A DNA stretch of 64,000 bases from Prinia subflava. Lineage: Eukaryota > Chordata > Aves > Passeriformes > Cisticolidae. The position numbers were made by a program, and so were the translations under genes. The notes under the pieces were generated by a model. That model searched no databases. It saw only the letters and a program-made list of their open reading frames with translations, and was not told where the DNA came from. The number at the start of each line of letters is the position of its first letter. Positions within the stretch are counted from its first letter, which is position 1. This document shows positions 26,853-38,302 of this stretch, in pieces. The stretch lies in assembly GCF_021018805.1 (NCBI RefSeq), contig NC_086251.1:19635098-19699097 (forward strand), given 5' to 3'.

Positions 26853-29800
26853 CTAAAATAAATAGGAAAAAATGCAATGTAAGTAAAACTCAAGTCTTAC
26901 CATGTTTTATGAAAATTAGTATTTTCCTTCCTTAAGATTTTATCACCAATGTGACAGTCTGACTGGACAGCTCTATTATTGTTTACTTCCAGTGCTGTGG
27001 AATGGAAAGTGCCATTTTGTGACATAATATTGATTTGATACATTTCCATCAGCAGATGAGATGAATTCCAAAAATGGGACTAGGGAGGGCTACACAAACA
27101 GTACTGGCAGGTGTCATATAAAAGCAGAGATTGCCTGCATGTTTCATATGAGGAGGGACTTGTTGATTTGTCTGAAAGGAAAATGTTGGCAACCCTATCA
27201 GCCAGCACTGATATGAAAGGAAAACCAAGCAATGGAATCATGCATGAATGCATTCCCAAAACCTCCCTATACATGCAGTGAAGCCTTAATATTCTGAATC
27301 ATTGTCCATGGGCAGGAAATACACATAGCATTAAGTTCATTAAGATCTTGAGGCAAGAGATAGCATATTCCTGAATTGTACTCACATCGTTTTGGCTTTT
27401 TCCCATGTCTCTCCCCATACATAAACACCGTGGCGTCTGACCAAGACAGCACAAGAGTCTGGGTATTTTTCCATTGCACGTGCCATTCTCTCCTTGAGAT
27501 CCTTCTCTTCTGGAGTATTCTCAATAATAGGAACCACTAGGGTATCATCATATCTATAAAAAAAAAGGCATGTTCATGTATTTAAAAAAACCCTTGCTTG
27601 TATGTATGAAGCTTTTCCCTAGGAAAGAGATTATCCTCTGACTGTGTAAAATGTTAAATTCCCAGCACTAGATTTTATGCTCTTCTGTTGTGAGTCATAC
27701 TGTAGCATAAGAATTCTCAGAAAGATCTCTCACTCCCAGACACATATTAAGCTGGCAATACCTGAGCTATACTTGAGGCACAAAAAGAAAACAACACTTT
27801 AATCTATTAGGTGTAGCTGTTTATTCCCATATCACTTTGTAGTTAGGTCCCTTTACAACTTTTTCAAACTTTTCATCCTGTACTGGCATCATCTACAAGC
27901 TTTACCTCAGATTAAATTATTTAAAAGAACCGTATCATGAAGAAGGAAATGAAGCAGAAAAAATTAATTTAGGTAGGCCAGAAAGCCCCTGGAAGATTGT
28001 CCTGCTAAGGCATATAAATAGAAGGTAGAGTCAACACATGAAAAATAAATTCTCTGTGATGGAGTCATTGGTGGGCTACAAGTGATCTTAAGAGAGCCTG
28101 AGAATCCCAGTTCCAAAGACAAGATGATGCACGTTACTCAGTGGAACTTGCCTAAGAGTTTCTTCTGAAGGAGGACTGGGATATTTGGCATTGTTTGAGC
28201 CTTAATTAACACCAGCAGAAACTTGTTTAAATAGTTTTAATAAGTCCCCAGTTCAGGTTCAGATTTATCATTGAGATCACATAGATATTTCATAAATGGA
28301 TGCTCGTGGTACTTTCTTTTGTAAAACACAAAGAAAGCAATGATAAAAAAACCCCAACACCAACAGCTTGTATTTTAAATCAAATACTCAAAAGATAAAG
28401 TCTCATCCCTTACAGTTCTCAATGCTGATGCTTTCTCAAGGAAGGCTATAAAAATGGTGAATGAAGAAAGCCAGGTGGTATTTGAAGCTTTACTTTGATG
28501 CTTACAATTTCTGATCACTAAAATGACACTTGGAGTGTTTGTTACCAATGAGGCCAAATGAGTTAATGGATTGGCTTCCTAGGTTCTGCTCTTTGCTTGA
28601 GCTTGGAAGCTGCTATAAATACCATCACTGATTCCTAACCAGGACCATAAGCTTTATGTAAAGAACTAATACCTCAGAGAGGTCCAGAAGACTCTGAATG
28701 AGCTAAATATGTGGGATCTCTTTTTTAACTGAAATACAAGCAGCCTACACTTAACCAAACCTTGGTGTAAAGTACCTTGTGACAGTCTGACTTTCAAAGC
28801 TGTTTACTACTGATCTAATTCTCCTTCTATGGTAAACAAAGGTAAACCTAGTCTGGGATCACTGGAGTCATATTTAGGCCAACATATACCTTTGATTATT
28901 CTACCTGTAGCATTTTCCTAGACAGCTTCCAGAAAAGATTTATGAAACTAGAAACAATATACAATCCCTTTTTTGAAAAGTCCCCTTTGAATCCAAGGTC
29001 TCATTTTTCTTTTGAATTCAATGGGGAGACTTGTGTGAGGGAAGTCACTGGAATCAGTCTAGTATGGATGAACATGTGCTTATGAGCCATATAACCTGGA
29101 GCTTTGATTTCTTGAGTTTTTCTGGTAAATTAATAAAATGACACAAAAGGAAAACTTGGAGGTATGGAACCAAAAAAATACAGTGTTTCCTGACTAATGT
29201 TTAGAAGTGCTTGAGAGTTCAAAATGCATATAAAAAAAATGTTGTGGATTTTTTTAAAACCAGTGTTATTAGACAATTCAATACAAGGGCTTGTATTTTA
29301 CCACATTAAAAATGCACATGCTAATGGTAACAAGAAAGTAAAGCTGGCAAGTCAACTAAAATGGAATAAAATATGCTTGGGTGTAAAATCACATATGGCT
29401 TGCTCCCTTGCCAAAGGGCAATAGTTAGATACAAAAATTAACATCAAAAAGTGGAAAGAATTTAGCATTTTAATTTTGCATCTCCTTGTCACATGTTATA
29501 TAAATGTTGTTTGCAGATCTCAATTCAACACTCTGTGGGTGGAGACCTCAAAACAAGCCATCACACATAATTTGGAATAACTCAGCACTTACCTCAGAGC
29601 TCATCCTTGAAAAGTAATAACATTATCTTTAATGAGCTGTTTATTCTGAATTTTCTTTCAAACTCTGTCAAGTAAATCTGAAATCCTCTACTCTCTTAAC
29701 ATGCCCTAAACTAGCACAGGCAGTGGTATGCAAAGTCCACCCAAATGTAGTTTGTACATGCTATCAATCCAACCTGGTGTTGCTGGCTCCAGTTTCAGCT

Positions 29801-32800
29801 GAATGTTGTACACATGTGGTAACATCTCAGGATGTAGCTCTTTATTTGGCTTCTTCCTGTAGCTCAACAGATCACAGCAGCCTTGGCACTACAAGATTTT
29901 ATCTCAGATCTCTTCCACAGGCTTCAGATCTTACAGAAACAGTGGTGACTCACTCATTCCAGATGTCTTTCTAATTCTTATTGCTAATACTTTATATTAC
30001 AAACCTTCAAGTATATAACTCAAATGACTTGTATTTATATTGCTGAAAAAAATGATCAAATATCATGCCTCATTTCCTAAATATAGAGAAGTACCTGTAA
30101 TAGCCTCCTGAAGTACACTTCTGGATTCCTTTTATCATCTCCTGATGGGTAATAGAGAACTCACTCCCTGGGTAAAGAAGGGTAGCCATAACAGCAGCCT
30201 TGGAATGTGTATGGATCACTGCGCCTGCCCCTAAGAACAGAAAAAGAAAATTTAGAATAATTTCAAAATGTGTCTATTAAGAAAATTTTATTTACGTACT
30301 TGATTAATTTCCCTTGATTAGGCATCTTAGCAAATGGTGATCTGCTGTATGAGAGGAAAAAATATACAGCAACCCAAATAAAGCTATGAGGCAACTACTC
30401 ACATACAAGGGAGATAATTATGGATTGTCTTAGGACACTAGTGATAACTTTGTTCGTGACAAATTCCAGGAGAGACATTACTTGTACATTTTTTTACATT
30501 CTGCAATGACTGAGACACTGTTAATTTTATCAGAGTTCTGAGGTTATAAAGAATTCCCAATTTGTGAAATGAAAGTTTAAAGCCTCTTATTTTCTTTTTT
30601 ATGTTTTCTTCAATTATCTGCTGATTCCCTGAAAAAAAATTCATCATTATCTTATCGTGTCATGATGGAAAGATAGGTAGGCAATTATAATCTACTTATA
30701 AAGATGCAATGTTGCTATTCCTTGAATACACATGCAAGCTGCTTGTGCAGGATGACCAGAGGAGACTCCCTAAATCCTTCCTAAAATAAAAGATATACAT
30801 CAAAAACGTCAAAACATCAACATCAAAAGCTATTACTGTGTACCTGCAAAAGAAATGTTTCATACTGTTTTCACCTATTTCTAATTTATAACTGTTAATC
30901 TCAGCCAATGGATGCAAAAGGATTTAAACTGTAATAGCTGAATTGGCAAAACCACTGATATAAAACTGATGTAATCCCGGGCTTCCCCTGCAACCTACCA
31001 ATATTCTGCACTAAAAATCAGTGCTGAAAACATGATCACAGGCACAGCTACAAGAGAAAATTAAATTGCAAGTGATACTGAGAGGATGTTACTATGGATT
31101 ATATACCACTCTATATATACACCTTTGCAAATCAATTTATTTCATAGTTTCATGTTTATTTCACTGTAACTTGTATGTATAAGGAATATGGTACTGAACA
31201 GCAATTTTGTGGATGTACATATAACAGTGTTTCAGTCACTGCTGAACTGCAAAGATTGCTACATACCTCTCATAGTGTAGGCATTCATAAAAAGAGGTGT
31301 GCACTGGCTTTTCTTTAGTTTCTTGTGCAGTGGAGGACCACTGATGTCCTGTTCATTCATGTCACAAACAAACATATCTTCTGGCTGTAGGAAAAAAGAA
31401 ATTATTTTGATCTGTGATAGTTTCATTTGTTATTTGCCTTCAAAGAGTTTTGTTTTCCCTCTAGGGAAACAAATATATACAAACATGTATTTAATACAGA
31501 ATGTGATTTTAACTTTGTAAATGCTGTAATGCTACACATTTATTCCAGCTTCTAATAGTACTTGCTGACATTGTGTAATGGAAATTAATATTAAGTATTC
31601 TTTTTCCTCAGAGTGATGCCATGCAGATATTTGTAAAACCACAATTTTCTCAGAAAGGAGATAGTGTAGCTCAGTAATAAGAATAGATCAAAAAGAAAAG
31701 TAGTAACTGATTCAAAATAAGAAATGTAGATGTACTTTTCCTTCCCTACTTAAAAGAAATAACAAAAAACATGAGTTAAACTTAAAAATAATACATTTAA
31801 CTTGTAGAACTACTTATGTTTAAACTTTGTTTTAGTAGCTTTACATGAATATCACCTTTGCATCAATTAGCTATTCATAATAGTACAAAGAATTGTTCAG
31901 GACAGTAATAAAAATTTAATGTTATTTTAAAAATCAGCAGAAAATACAACTGTGGATTTCCTCGCTGACTGCTTAATTCTCTGTTACTGTGAGCAGAGAC
32001 CAGACTATCGTGGTTATCTTACATACCTCTGCCTGCCTTACTTCTCCACATCCCCAGCAAACACTGCTGTGGGACCCCAATTTCCTATCAGTGAGGAAAT
32101 TCCTTTCACTCGTCACTGTATTTATCATCAGATTTATGAGACAACAAATCCTTTCGATGTATTACTCTATTCTGGGGGAATAGAATAGAGCTGTCCCCTC
32201 CTCTTATATTTTTGGTTTTTTTGGAAAGCAGACAGATAGACAAGGTCACCTTTTCAAGGGGAGAGCCCAGTTATTTACTGAGAATATCAAGACAAATATT
32301 TGCAATCACTCAAATGAAAACAATCATCGATGAGGTGTTAATGTCTGTTTACATGGGTAACTTGAAACTGTAGCCAGGCAAGTATAGCCAACCAAATCTG
32401 ACAAAGAATAAAAATGGACTGGAGTAATGCTCCCCTCTCACACTGCTTTGTGTTAATTCAAAGCAAGGAGAACATCAAGACTAATCTACACTGGCCACTG
32501 AAACACATACTGGCTTGCTATGACAGTGGAGTAGGTAGAAACCATCAATTGTTTCAGTACTGTATAACAAGTTTGTAACTTCACAGAAGGAAAATGAATC
32601 TCTAAACAAAGGCACTTTCACCCATCTCAAGATGAGCTCTGAGGTAGAAGCACAGTTTAACACACCTGTATTCTTTCCTTCTGGACTCCTGAAGGAGCGA
32701 TGTAGATTTCATCCCTAGGGTAAGTTGCAGATGAGAAAAGTCAGTAAACACAGTTGGGCAATGACTGTTCCACTGTACAGGCACTCAAGCTCTTGAGCCA

Positions 32801-35800
32801 CTGAAAAGGAAATAGCAAATCTAGACCCTCACAATTTAAAAACTTTCTTGCTCTTTCCATACACTGACAGGTAGATAGTTTTCAAAATAAAACAAAATGG
32901 TACAAGGGCAAATAAAATCTAACTTGCAGGGGTACAAAACCCTGCTTTCAACTTGACAGATATCTGAAACACATGTAAGAAGTGCAGCCTTATTTTTCCA
33001 ACAAAGAAAAACAGTCTCTCCCTGCAGCAACTCAAACCCCTAGAATTCAGAGTAAAATTAAATGAGAAATTGCAAGCAGATGACAAGGCAAGTGACAAAA
33101 CCATTACATAAAAATCCATGAGCTACCCATAAACAGTAATAATTATCTGCAACATTCAGCATTGTAAATACTTTCTTTAACTGTGCAGGTCCATGTTTAT
33201 TTGTGTTGATAAAGAGATAGCACTAATTCAGTGCAATTAAAGGACTGAAATTTAAGTAGAAGTGTGCCACTTTCTGCAAGGACTACACGAACAAAAAACT
33301 GTAAAAAACTGATTGAAACGAAAATGATTTCAAGATGGTACTGCATTATTTTCATTATCAGCAAAAAACCCCCAACTAGATTCTCTCTCTGAATTGCAAT
33401 CACTATTTGGCTCCAGCAGTCACGTATTAAATTCAGGTGCACAGAGACATCTAGTGAATAATTAGTCAAGTTACAGACACATTTCCTATGGACCATGGGA
33501 TCTTTGTATTTCTGGACAAGAATATTGGAGCTGGTGAAGGGTCTGGAGCACAAGGTGAGGTTGGTGTCTTCTTCCAGGTAATCAGCAACAGGACAAGAGC
33601 AAATTATGTGAATTTGCATCAGGGGAGGTTTAAGCTGTATATTAGAAAAAATGTCTTCACTGAAGGAGTTACCAAGCATTGGAATGGGCCCCCAGGAAAG
33701 CAGTTGGCTCACCATCCCTGGAAGTTTTTGAAAGACATTTAGGCATGGTGCTTAGGAATGTGGTTTAGTGGAGAACTTGGCAGTGCTAGGTTTACGTTTG
33801 GACACTGATGGTATTAAGGATTTTTAACAACCTAACAATTCTGTGATTTTAATTCTTCCAAAAATAAAACTCTTATGAGGATGTACTATTCACAGCGTTA
33901 AAATGTCTCTGAAGCACAGAAAAATGTGGCTTTATCATATTTGTAATTTTTGACATTCATGAATTAACACTGCTGGCATTGCATTAGTTTAGTCTTGATT
34001 CATTTGCATGAGCAAGAAGAGAAATCAAGTGGTAAATTCAGTCACTTATGACAATTTTTCTCAAATCAGAATTTTTTATTTTTTAGCGCTTAACCAGAAA
34101 GAGAAAATCTGATGACAAAATAGTCTTCAAATACAAAATACCTCACAAAGAATTCTACATCCAGTTTTAATATGCTGTGCCAAGTCAAAATTGGCATTTT
34201 TTTTCTTGATAGTTGATATGAACTGCACAATGAGTAAGGCTGATTAAGATTAGCTGGTAAAAACAGTTGTTATATTTGAATCAAATTTCAACTGTTCTTT
34301 TATATTTTCCTTTCTAAAAATGCCAAATAAACATGCTATAGGACTGCTAAGGAAAACATGTTACTGTATTAGTGCATTCTCTGATAATGCCATTTGTCTT
34401 GCCACAACCATCAGGGGTTGCACTGGAATGATAAAGAAAATAGGCTACGTTTAACTACTGATGACAAATTAGTGCTAGAAAGATCTTCCCACAGACAACT
34501 TCAAAAACAAGAATTTACCCTCTTTTCATTCATCTCATTATTACTACTGTTGTTGCTTTGCTTGCAAAATCAAACAGGGAGGTGAAAAGATTTGCACAAA
34601 ATCCAAACAGCTCAAGTATGAGCATTTAGGGTCTTTTATTCATATATATATTTATAATGCATATTTGAATAGAAATGGCTGTTTGTGCATGCATGCAAGT
34701 GTATACCAGAAAAATGACAGGTCAGACACTTTCAAGACCATGTCACAACCTTGTGACTGGGTACGGAATTGCAGGCTCTGTGCAAGGCTTTTTGCAGAAT
34801 GAGGACTTATCTTTTTTCAGTGGCCACTGAGAGGAGCTCTGTTTCCACTGAAAGGATTGGAGATTATGAATAGGCAAGCAAATTAAAACACACAGTGGTG
34901 CTTCTTTGTAGGAGATACAGATCAAAAATTGTTGCTGTTACCTGTTGTGCTTTAATTATATGTAAAGTATTTGTCTCCTTAGAAATTACCTCCAAAGAAC
35001 AGTAATTTCCTTCTTAGTGGAAATATCTGGCCTGCAAAATGTCCAGGGTGAGATTGATCTTATTTAACCACATGCATTTGAAAGCTGTGTGCCTGATGTA
35101 ACCCATGTTAAATTCCATTCCAGTGAAATGAAAAATGGGAAACAAATTGTTTGTTAAAGACAATTCATCTACCTTAAACAAAGGTAGGAAAATGGGTAGG
35201 GGTAAGGTCACTCTCTGAAGCTGTCTCTCTCCACTGAAGGGTCTGCAATGATTAATTCAGACTATTCATCTCCCTCCTGTATGGTTAAATTTGGCATACT
35301 GTTCATTTCCCCCTCTAACTTCTTGCTCACTCTTGACTTGCAAACATTTCTCATGGAACTGAAACGCCCTCACCAACCACTAAACACAGCCAGCCTCTCT
35401 CTCACCACCACATCATTTCATCATTACTTACCCAAGTTTCAAGCTGATTCCTCCACCAGTTCCTGTTACCCAGCCTAAACCATAAAACAGCCTACAAAGC
35501 TCTGGGATAAGATTCCTTGGATGTAACCCATCCTAAAAAGAAATTAAATAAATGAATGAAAAATCATCAGAAACACCTCAAACGTAAGAATTTAAGCTCT
35601 CCAACTGAGTTTAAAGGATTAGTACTTTCATACTGCAGCAAAATGGCCTAATTTATGCTAATGAACTTTAATTACAAAATAATTGCATGTTTACACAATG
35701 CCCTTTATGCTCTGCCAGGGACATCACAAACAAACAAAACCTCCAAATAAGGTGTATATCTGACTATCCTTCACAGGAAATCTAAAATTTATTTGAGTGG

Positions 35801-37779
35801 CCCATAGATATTTCACCATCAGGATTATGTAATGGACTATTGCACAAAAAATGGGAAAATAAATGCAACTAACATGATCTATTTTTAGAAGGTTGACTAA
35901 CAGTTTTCCTATTAAATCAGTTTTTCTGTAGGTTTATTTTGCTTGATTTACAACTTTCAGTAGAACAGACTTTATTAGCCAATATATATTTTTAAACACC
36001 ACTCAAAAATACCACAGAAAATACATGCAAATTATTTTATGAACTTTACATTCCTACATTTTTAGAACACAAAGTTACTTTACAGGTATTTAGTCAGAAG
36101 GCAAATTACATTATTTTAGTATTTCTTTAGAAGGAAAAAAACCACCTTGTATTTTTTCCATATTCCATTGTTTATTACATTAGTATCCATATCTATACAT
36201 TAACAAAGGTATCTCTGGTGTCAGATCTGTACCTACATTACCACAGTAAAACAGCTGCTTTTATGGTGTGCCTTTTTTATAGGATTCATTTTTTTCTTGC
36301 AGTAACTAGCAGCTTTAAAAGTTTTTCTTAAATGACAAATAATTAGCCACTTTACTGCTCACATTGGTCATTAAGACCATCAAATAACATTTCCAAGAAA
36401 AATATTTTGTTTAGCAGCAAGAATCCTCAATAGGGGGGGAGTATTTTGTCAACACCCACAGAAGGGTGAGAACAAAAGCAAAAGCAGCACACAGCAAAAA
36501 TGGTAGGCAGGTGGTTACTTGGTGCCACTACCTTTGCTGAAATGTTCAGAAAGAAGTGCTTCCAGGTGGTGTTGGACTTGCAGAACTAAGGGTGGGGAGG
36601 CAGCAGGGAACAGGAGCATGAGGCACTGATTCTGAGACAGGAGACTGGGAAGGTGAATTACTGGAGATGGGCACATTTGACAATGTTTGGAATCTCCTCC
36701 TCTAACCCCATCTTCACAATCTCAAATGACAGGGAGTCACAAGATTTGTTCTCCCTTACCAAAGATCATGGACATGCAGAAGATGGTCTTTCACCTCTAT
36801 GACAATGTTTTATCTATTATGACAACTCAAACTGCTGCTTTCTTTTAGCTTTGTTTTGGTTTGTTTATGATAAATTAGATTCTTTCCCTCTTTCCTGACA
36901 CGTTATCTAGGCTGTTGCTACCCCTCATCTCCCTGCTGTCAGTTCATGCTGGGTTTGCAGCACGGGCTGGTTTCTCCACCAGTGTCACGTACAGACTGCA
37001 GAGGAGTTCTGAGCCTTGTCCTGGCGATGCTTCCCCATGCTCAGTGTTACTGTGTTTGATGAAGCACAGCACTTCCAGCTCGTGTTCTGGTTGTGATGAT
37101 ACATAAAACCCCAATCAAAGACCAATTCAAGAAAACCAAAAGAAACCAAACCACAAAACAAACCCAAACAACCCCAGTTAACATAGAAAGAGCCATGAGT
37201 CCTGTAGATGCAGCCAGACTGACAGCTGGCAAGATTCTGGAAACTGTACTAAATTTTGTAACATGCTTATACAGGACCACAGAATAGTTAGGGTTGGAAG
37301 AGACCTTTGGAGATAATCCAGTGCAATCCCCCTGCCAAGGCAGGGTCACCTAGAGCAGGTGACACAGGAAAGCCTCCAGCTGGGTTTGAAATGTTTCAGA
37401 GGGAGACCCCACGGCTCCCTTGGGCAACCTATTCCAGTGCTCTGCCAGCCTCAACGCAGAGAAGTTCATCCCCGTGTTGAGGTGGAACTCGTGGTTTAGC
37501 TTACGGACACTGCTCCTGGAACGCTGGACACTGAATCCGCCCGATCTTGCTGGCTGAATTTGCCCCTGGCCGCCAGGGCACACTGCCTGCTCACAGTCAA
37601 CTTGGCATCCGCCAATACTCCCAGGACCCCCTCACTTATCAACTGCGAAGCTGCTGGCTAACTCCCACAGTTCAAGGGCAGCCTCGTCCCGCTTGGCGGG
37701 CCGCTCTCGGAGCGCTGGGGGGGCCCCGCCGTCCCCCGGCCCTCGTTACCTGCGCCGCGTCCCCGCCGGCGGCCGCCAT
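26753..37779 (-). CDS. APIP: APIP, methylthioribulose-1-phosphate dehydratase (7 coding exons, complete)
   Basis: Cytosolic zinc enzyme of the methionine salvage pathway, dehydrating 5-methylthioribulose-1-phosphate. In mammals it also binds APAF1 and damps cell death. Spliced coding parts are 37750-37779, 35432-35532, 32666-32714, 31267-31384, 30095-30230, 27386-27553 and 26753-26852. They total 702 bp, or 233 residues plus TAA, with every junction in frame and GT-AG. The class II aldolase/adducin fold is recognisable: [11 protein letters not shown] (about 28-38), IAPSGVQKE, and the HTH zinc pair (H106, H108). Also present are E130 in THQEM, C88 in SQCTPL and the third zinc ligand H186 in [10 protein letters not shown]. 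These match human C97, H115, H117, E139 and H195 with a constant offset of nine. The protein ends GENGIL, where human ends GENGIV. The nine-residue deficit lies in the N-terminus, where exon 1 encodes only [10 protein letters not shown]. It is transcribed divergently from PDHX. Identity is very secure; the exact first ATG is inferred. Confidence 0.96.
26853..27385 (-). other. APIP: APIP intron 6
   Basis: 533 bp, GT-AG. No repeat or extra exon recognised. Confidence 0.9.
27386..27553 (-). CDS. APIP: APIP coding exon 6
   Basis: 168 bp, acceptor TTTATAG, donor GTGAGT. It encodes [20 protein letters not shown] through [18 protein letters not shown], including the third zinc ligand H186. The last Met codon is split 2+1 with exon 7. 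Confidence 0.96.
27554..30094 (-). other. APIP: APIP intron 5
   Basis: 2.5 kb, AT-rich, GT-AG. No family of repeat recognised and no conserved coding segment seen. Confidence 0.9.
30095..30230 (-). CDS. APIP: APIP coding exon 5 (zinc site and catalytic Glu)
   Basis: 136 bp, acceptor TTCTTAG. The donor begins GTACTT, an intron start with a weak +4 to +6. It encodes [22 protein letters not shown] through [20 protein letters not shown]106 and H108 are zinc ligands and E130 is the general acid/base. Confidence 0.95.
30231..31266 (-). other. APIP: APIP intron 4
   Basis: 1.0 kb, AT-rich, GT-AG. Nothing further recognised. Confidence 0.9.
31267..31384 (-). CDS. APIP: APIP coding exon 4
   Basis: 118 bp, acceptor CTACAG, donor GTATGT. 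It runs from [16 protein letters not shown] to FMNAYTMR and ends one base into a Gly codon. It includes C88 of SQCTPLF, equivalent to human C97, which lies near the active site. Confidence 0.95.
31385..32665 (-). other. APIP: APIP intron 3
   Basis: 1.3 kb, GT-AG. ORFs around 31952-32188 have no exon borders or known motif. Nothing further recognised. Confidence 0.9.
32666..32714 (-). CDS. APIP: APIP coding exon 3
   Basis: A 49-bp exon: the last base of the split Gly codon plus 16 codons, [16 protein letters not shown]. Acceptor CCCTAG, donor GTGTGT. The IAPSG motif is nearly invariant in the family. Confidence 0.95.
32715..35431 (-). other. APIP: APIP intron 2
   Basis: 2.7 kb, GT-AG. It contains a CR1 3'-end fragment (about 33530-33855) antisense to APIP. 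The rest is AT-rich with nothing recognised. Confidence 0.9.
33530..33855 (+). repeat. CR1 LINE 3'-end fragment (plus orientation)
   Basis: Translation around 33600-33740 gives [16 protein letters not shown] and a following KHWNGPPG segment. These resemble the CR1 ORF2 C-terminus (LHQGRFRLDIRKNFF ... HWNRLP). A typical CR1 tail follows, ending near ATTCTGTGATT. The copy is 5'-truncated and sits inside APIP intron 2. Confidence 0.8.
35432..35532 (-). CDS. APIP: APIP coding exon 2
   Basis: Acceptor CTTTTTAG, donor GTAAGT, 101 bp. It encodes [13 protein letters not shown] through [15 protein letters not shown], with the final Gly codon split 2+1. This holds the N-terminal helix and the glycine-rich substrate-phosphate loop of the aldolase-like fold. 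Confidence 0.95.
35533..37749 (-). other. APIP: APIP intron 1
   Basis: 2.2 kb, GT-AG. Its promoter-proximal end carries a CR1 fragment (about 37274-37640) lying against the CpG island. An A/C-rich low-complexity stretch lies near 37125-37180. Confidence 0.88.
37274..37640 (-). repeat. CR1 LINE 3'-end fragment beside the APIP promoter
   Basis: Plus-strand text shows the reverse complement of a CR1 3' end: CACAGAATAGTTAGGGTTGG, AGACCTTTGG, CTTGGGCAACCTATTCCAG, GCCAGGGCACACTGCCTGCT. An internal deletion is likely, because far-upstream CR1 blocks sit close together. It ends about 110 bp from the APIP exon 1 donor. Confidence 0.8.
37750..37779 (-). CDS. APIP: APIP coding exon 1
   Basis: Encodes [10 protein letters not shown] and ends in phase 0 at donor GTAACG. 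The ATG (37777-37779) sits in GCCATGGCG, a good Kozak context, inside the CpG island. No other in-frame ATG precedes exon 2. The mammalian protein has a longer, Cys-containing N-terminus here, so this is the fastest-changing part of the protein. Confidence 0.87.
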
Positions 37780-38019
37780 GGCGCGGCCAGCGCGGGGTCC
37801 TTGCTCGGGGGCTCCTTTGGGGGCCGCGCGGGCGCCTGCGGAGCGCGGGGCATCCCCCGGCCGTGGGCACCGAGCCCAGCCCCGGCGGGCGGGACGGGGA
37901 GGGCACCCGGGAGCGGACAGTGACTAGAGGGGATGAGGGTGCGCCCGGGGACGAACAGGCGGGCTGGGCGCGGGTGTCCGCGTGGTTGCACTTGCCCGTG
38001 CCTGGGCTGATCGAGGCGG

Positions 38020-38024
38020 CCAAT
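38020..38024 (+). promoter_or_regulatory. CCAAT box (possible NF-Y site)
   Basis: CCAAT in the context GGCGGCCAATCCC, about 140 bp before the PDHX ATG and 240 bp before the APIP ATG. NF-Y sites are common in bidirectional promoters. Binding is inferred. Confidence 0.45.
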
Positions 38025-38157
38025 CCCACGGCAGGTGCCGCGGGAGGGGCCGGCGGGGCGCGGGGGTCGGTGAAGCCCCGCGGCGCTGGGCCCGTGCCGG
38101 GTTATTTCTGCTCAGGCAGGCGGCGGGCAGCCCCGCCGCGGTCGGGGGGTGGGGGGA

Positions 38158-38168
38158 AAGATGGCGGC
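38158..38168 (+). promoter_or_regulatory. YY1-type site AAGATGGCGGC over PDHX start codon
   Basis: Exact match to the strong YY1 consensus AAnATGGCGGC, with its ATG being the PDHX start codon. Such sites mark a class of TATA-less genes with very short 5' UTRs. On the APIP side the start codon is also inside ATGGCGGC (37772-37779, minus), in a weaker GCC-ATGGCGGC context. Confidence 0.6.
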
Positions 38169-38302
38169 GTCCCTGTGGCTGAGCGGCGGCGGGGAGCGGC
38201 TGCTGCGGCTGCTGCGGGCCGGGCGCTCGGCGCTGGGCGCGGGGCTCTCCCGGCCCGCCCGGGCGGGATGGAGGCACCTGCATGGCACCCGGGAGCTGCT
38301 GG
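38161..38302 (+). CDS. PDHX: PDHX exon 1 (mitochondrial leader)
   Basis: Encodes [20 protein letters not shown] and on to [11 protein letters not shown], ending one base into a Gly codon at donor GTGAGT. It is rich in Arg, Leu and Ala with a single acidic residue before residue 44, as expected of a matrix-targeting presequence. It starts like mammalian PDHX (MAAS) and lies in the CpG island. Confidence 0.93.

Noticed and set aside
27267..27524. 85-codon minus-strand ORF overlapping APIP exon 6
   Set aside because: Shadow frame of the real exon.
33197..33715. 172-codon minus-strand ORF inside APIP intron 2
   Set aside because: Largely the antisense of the plus-oriented CR1 fragment; no splice borders or known protein.
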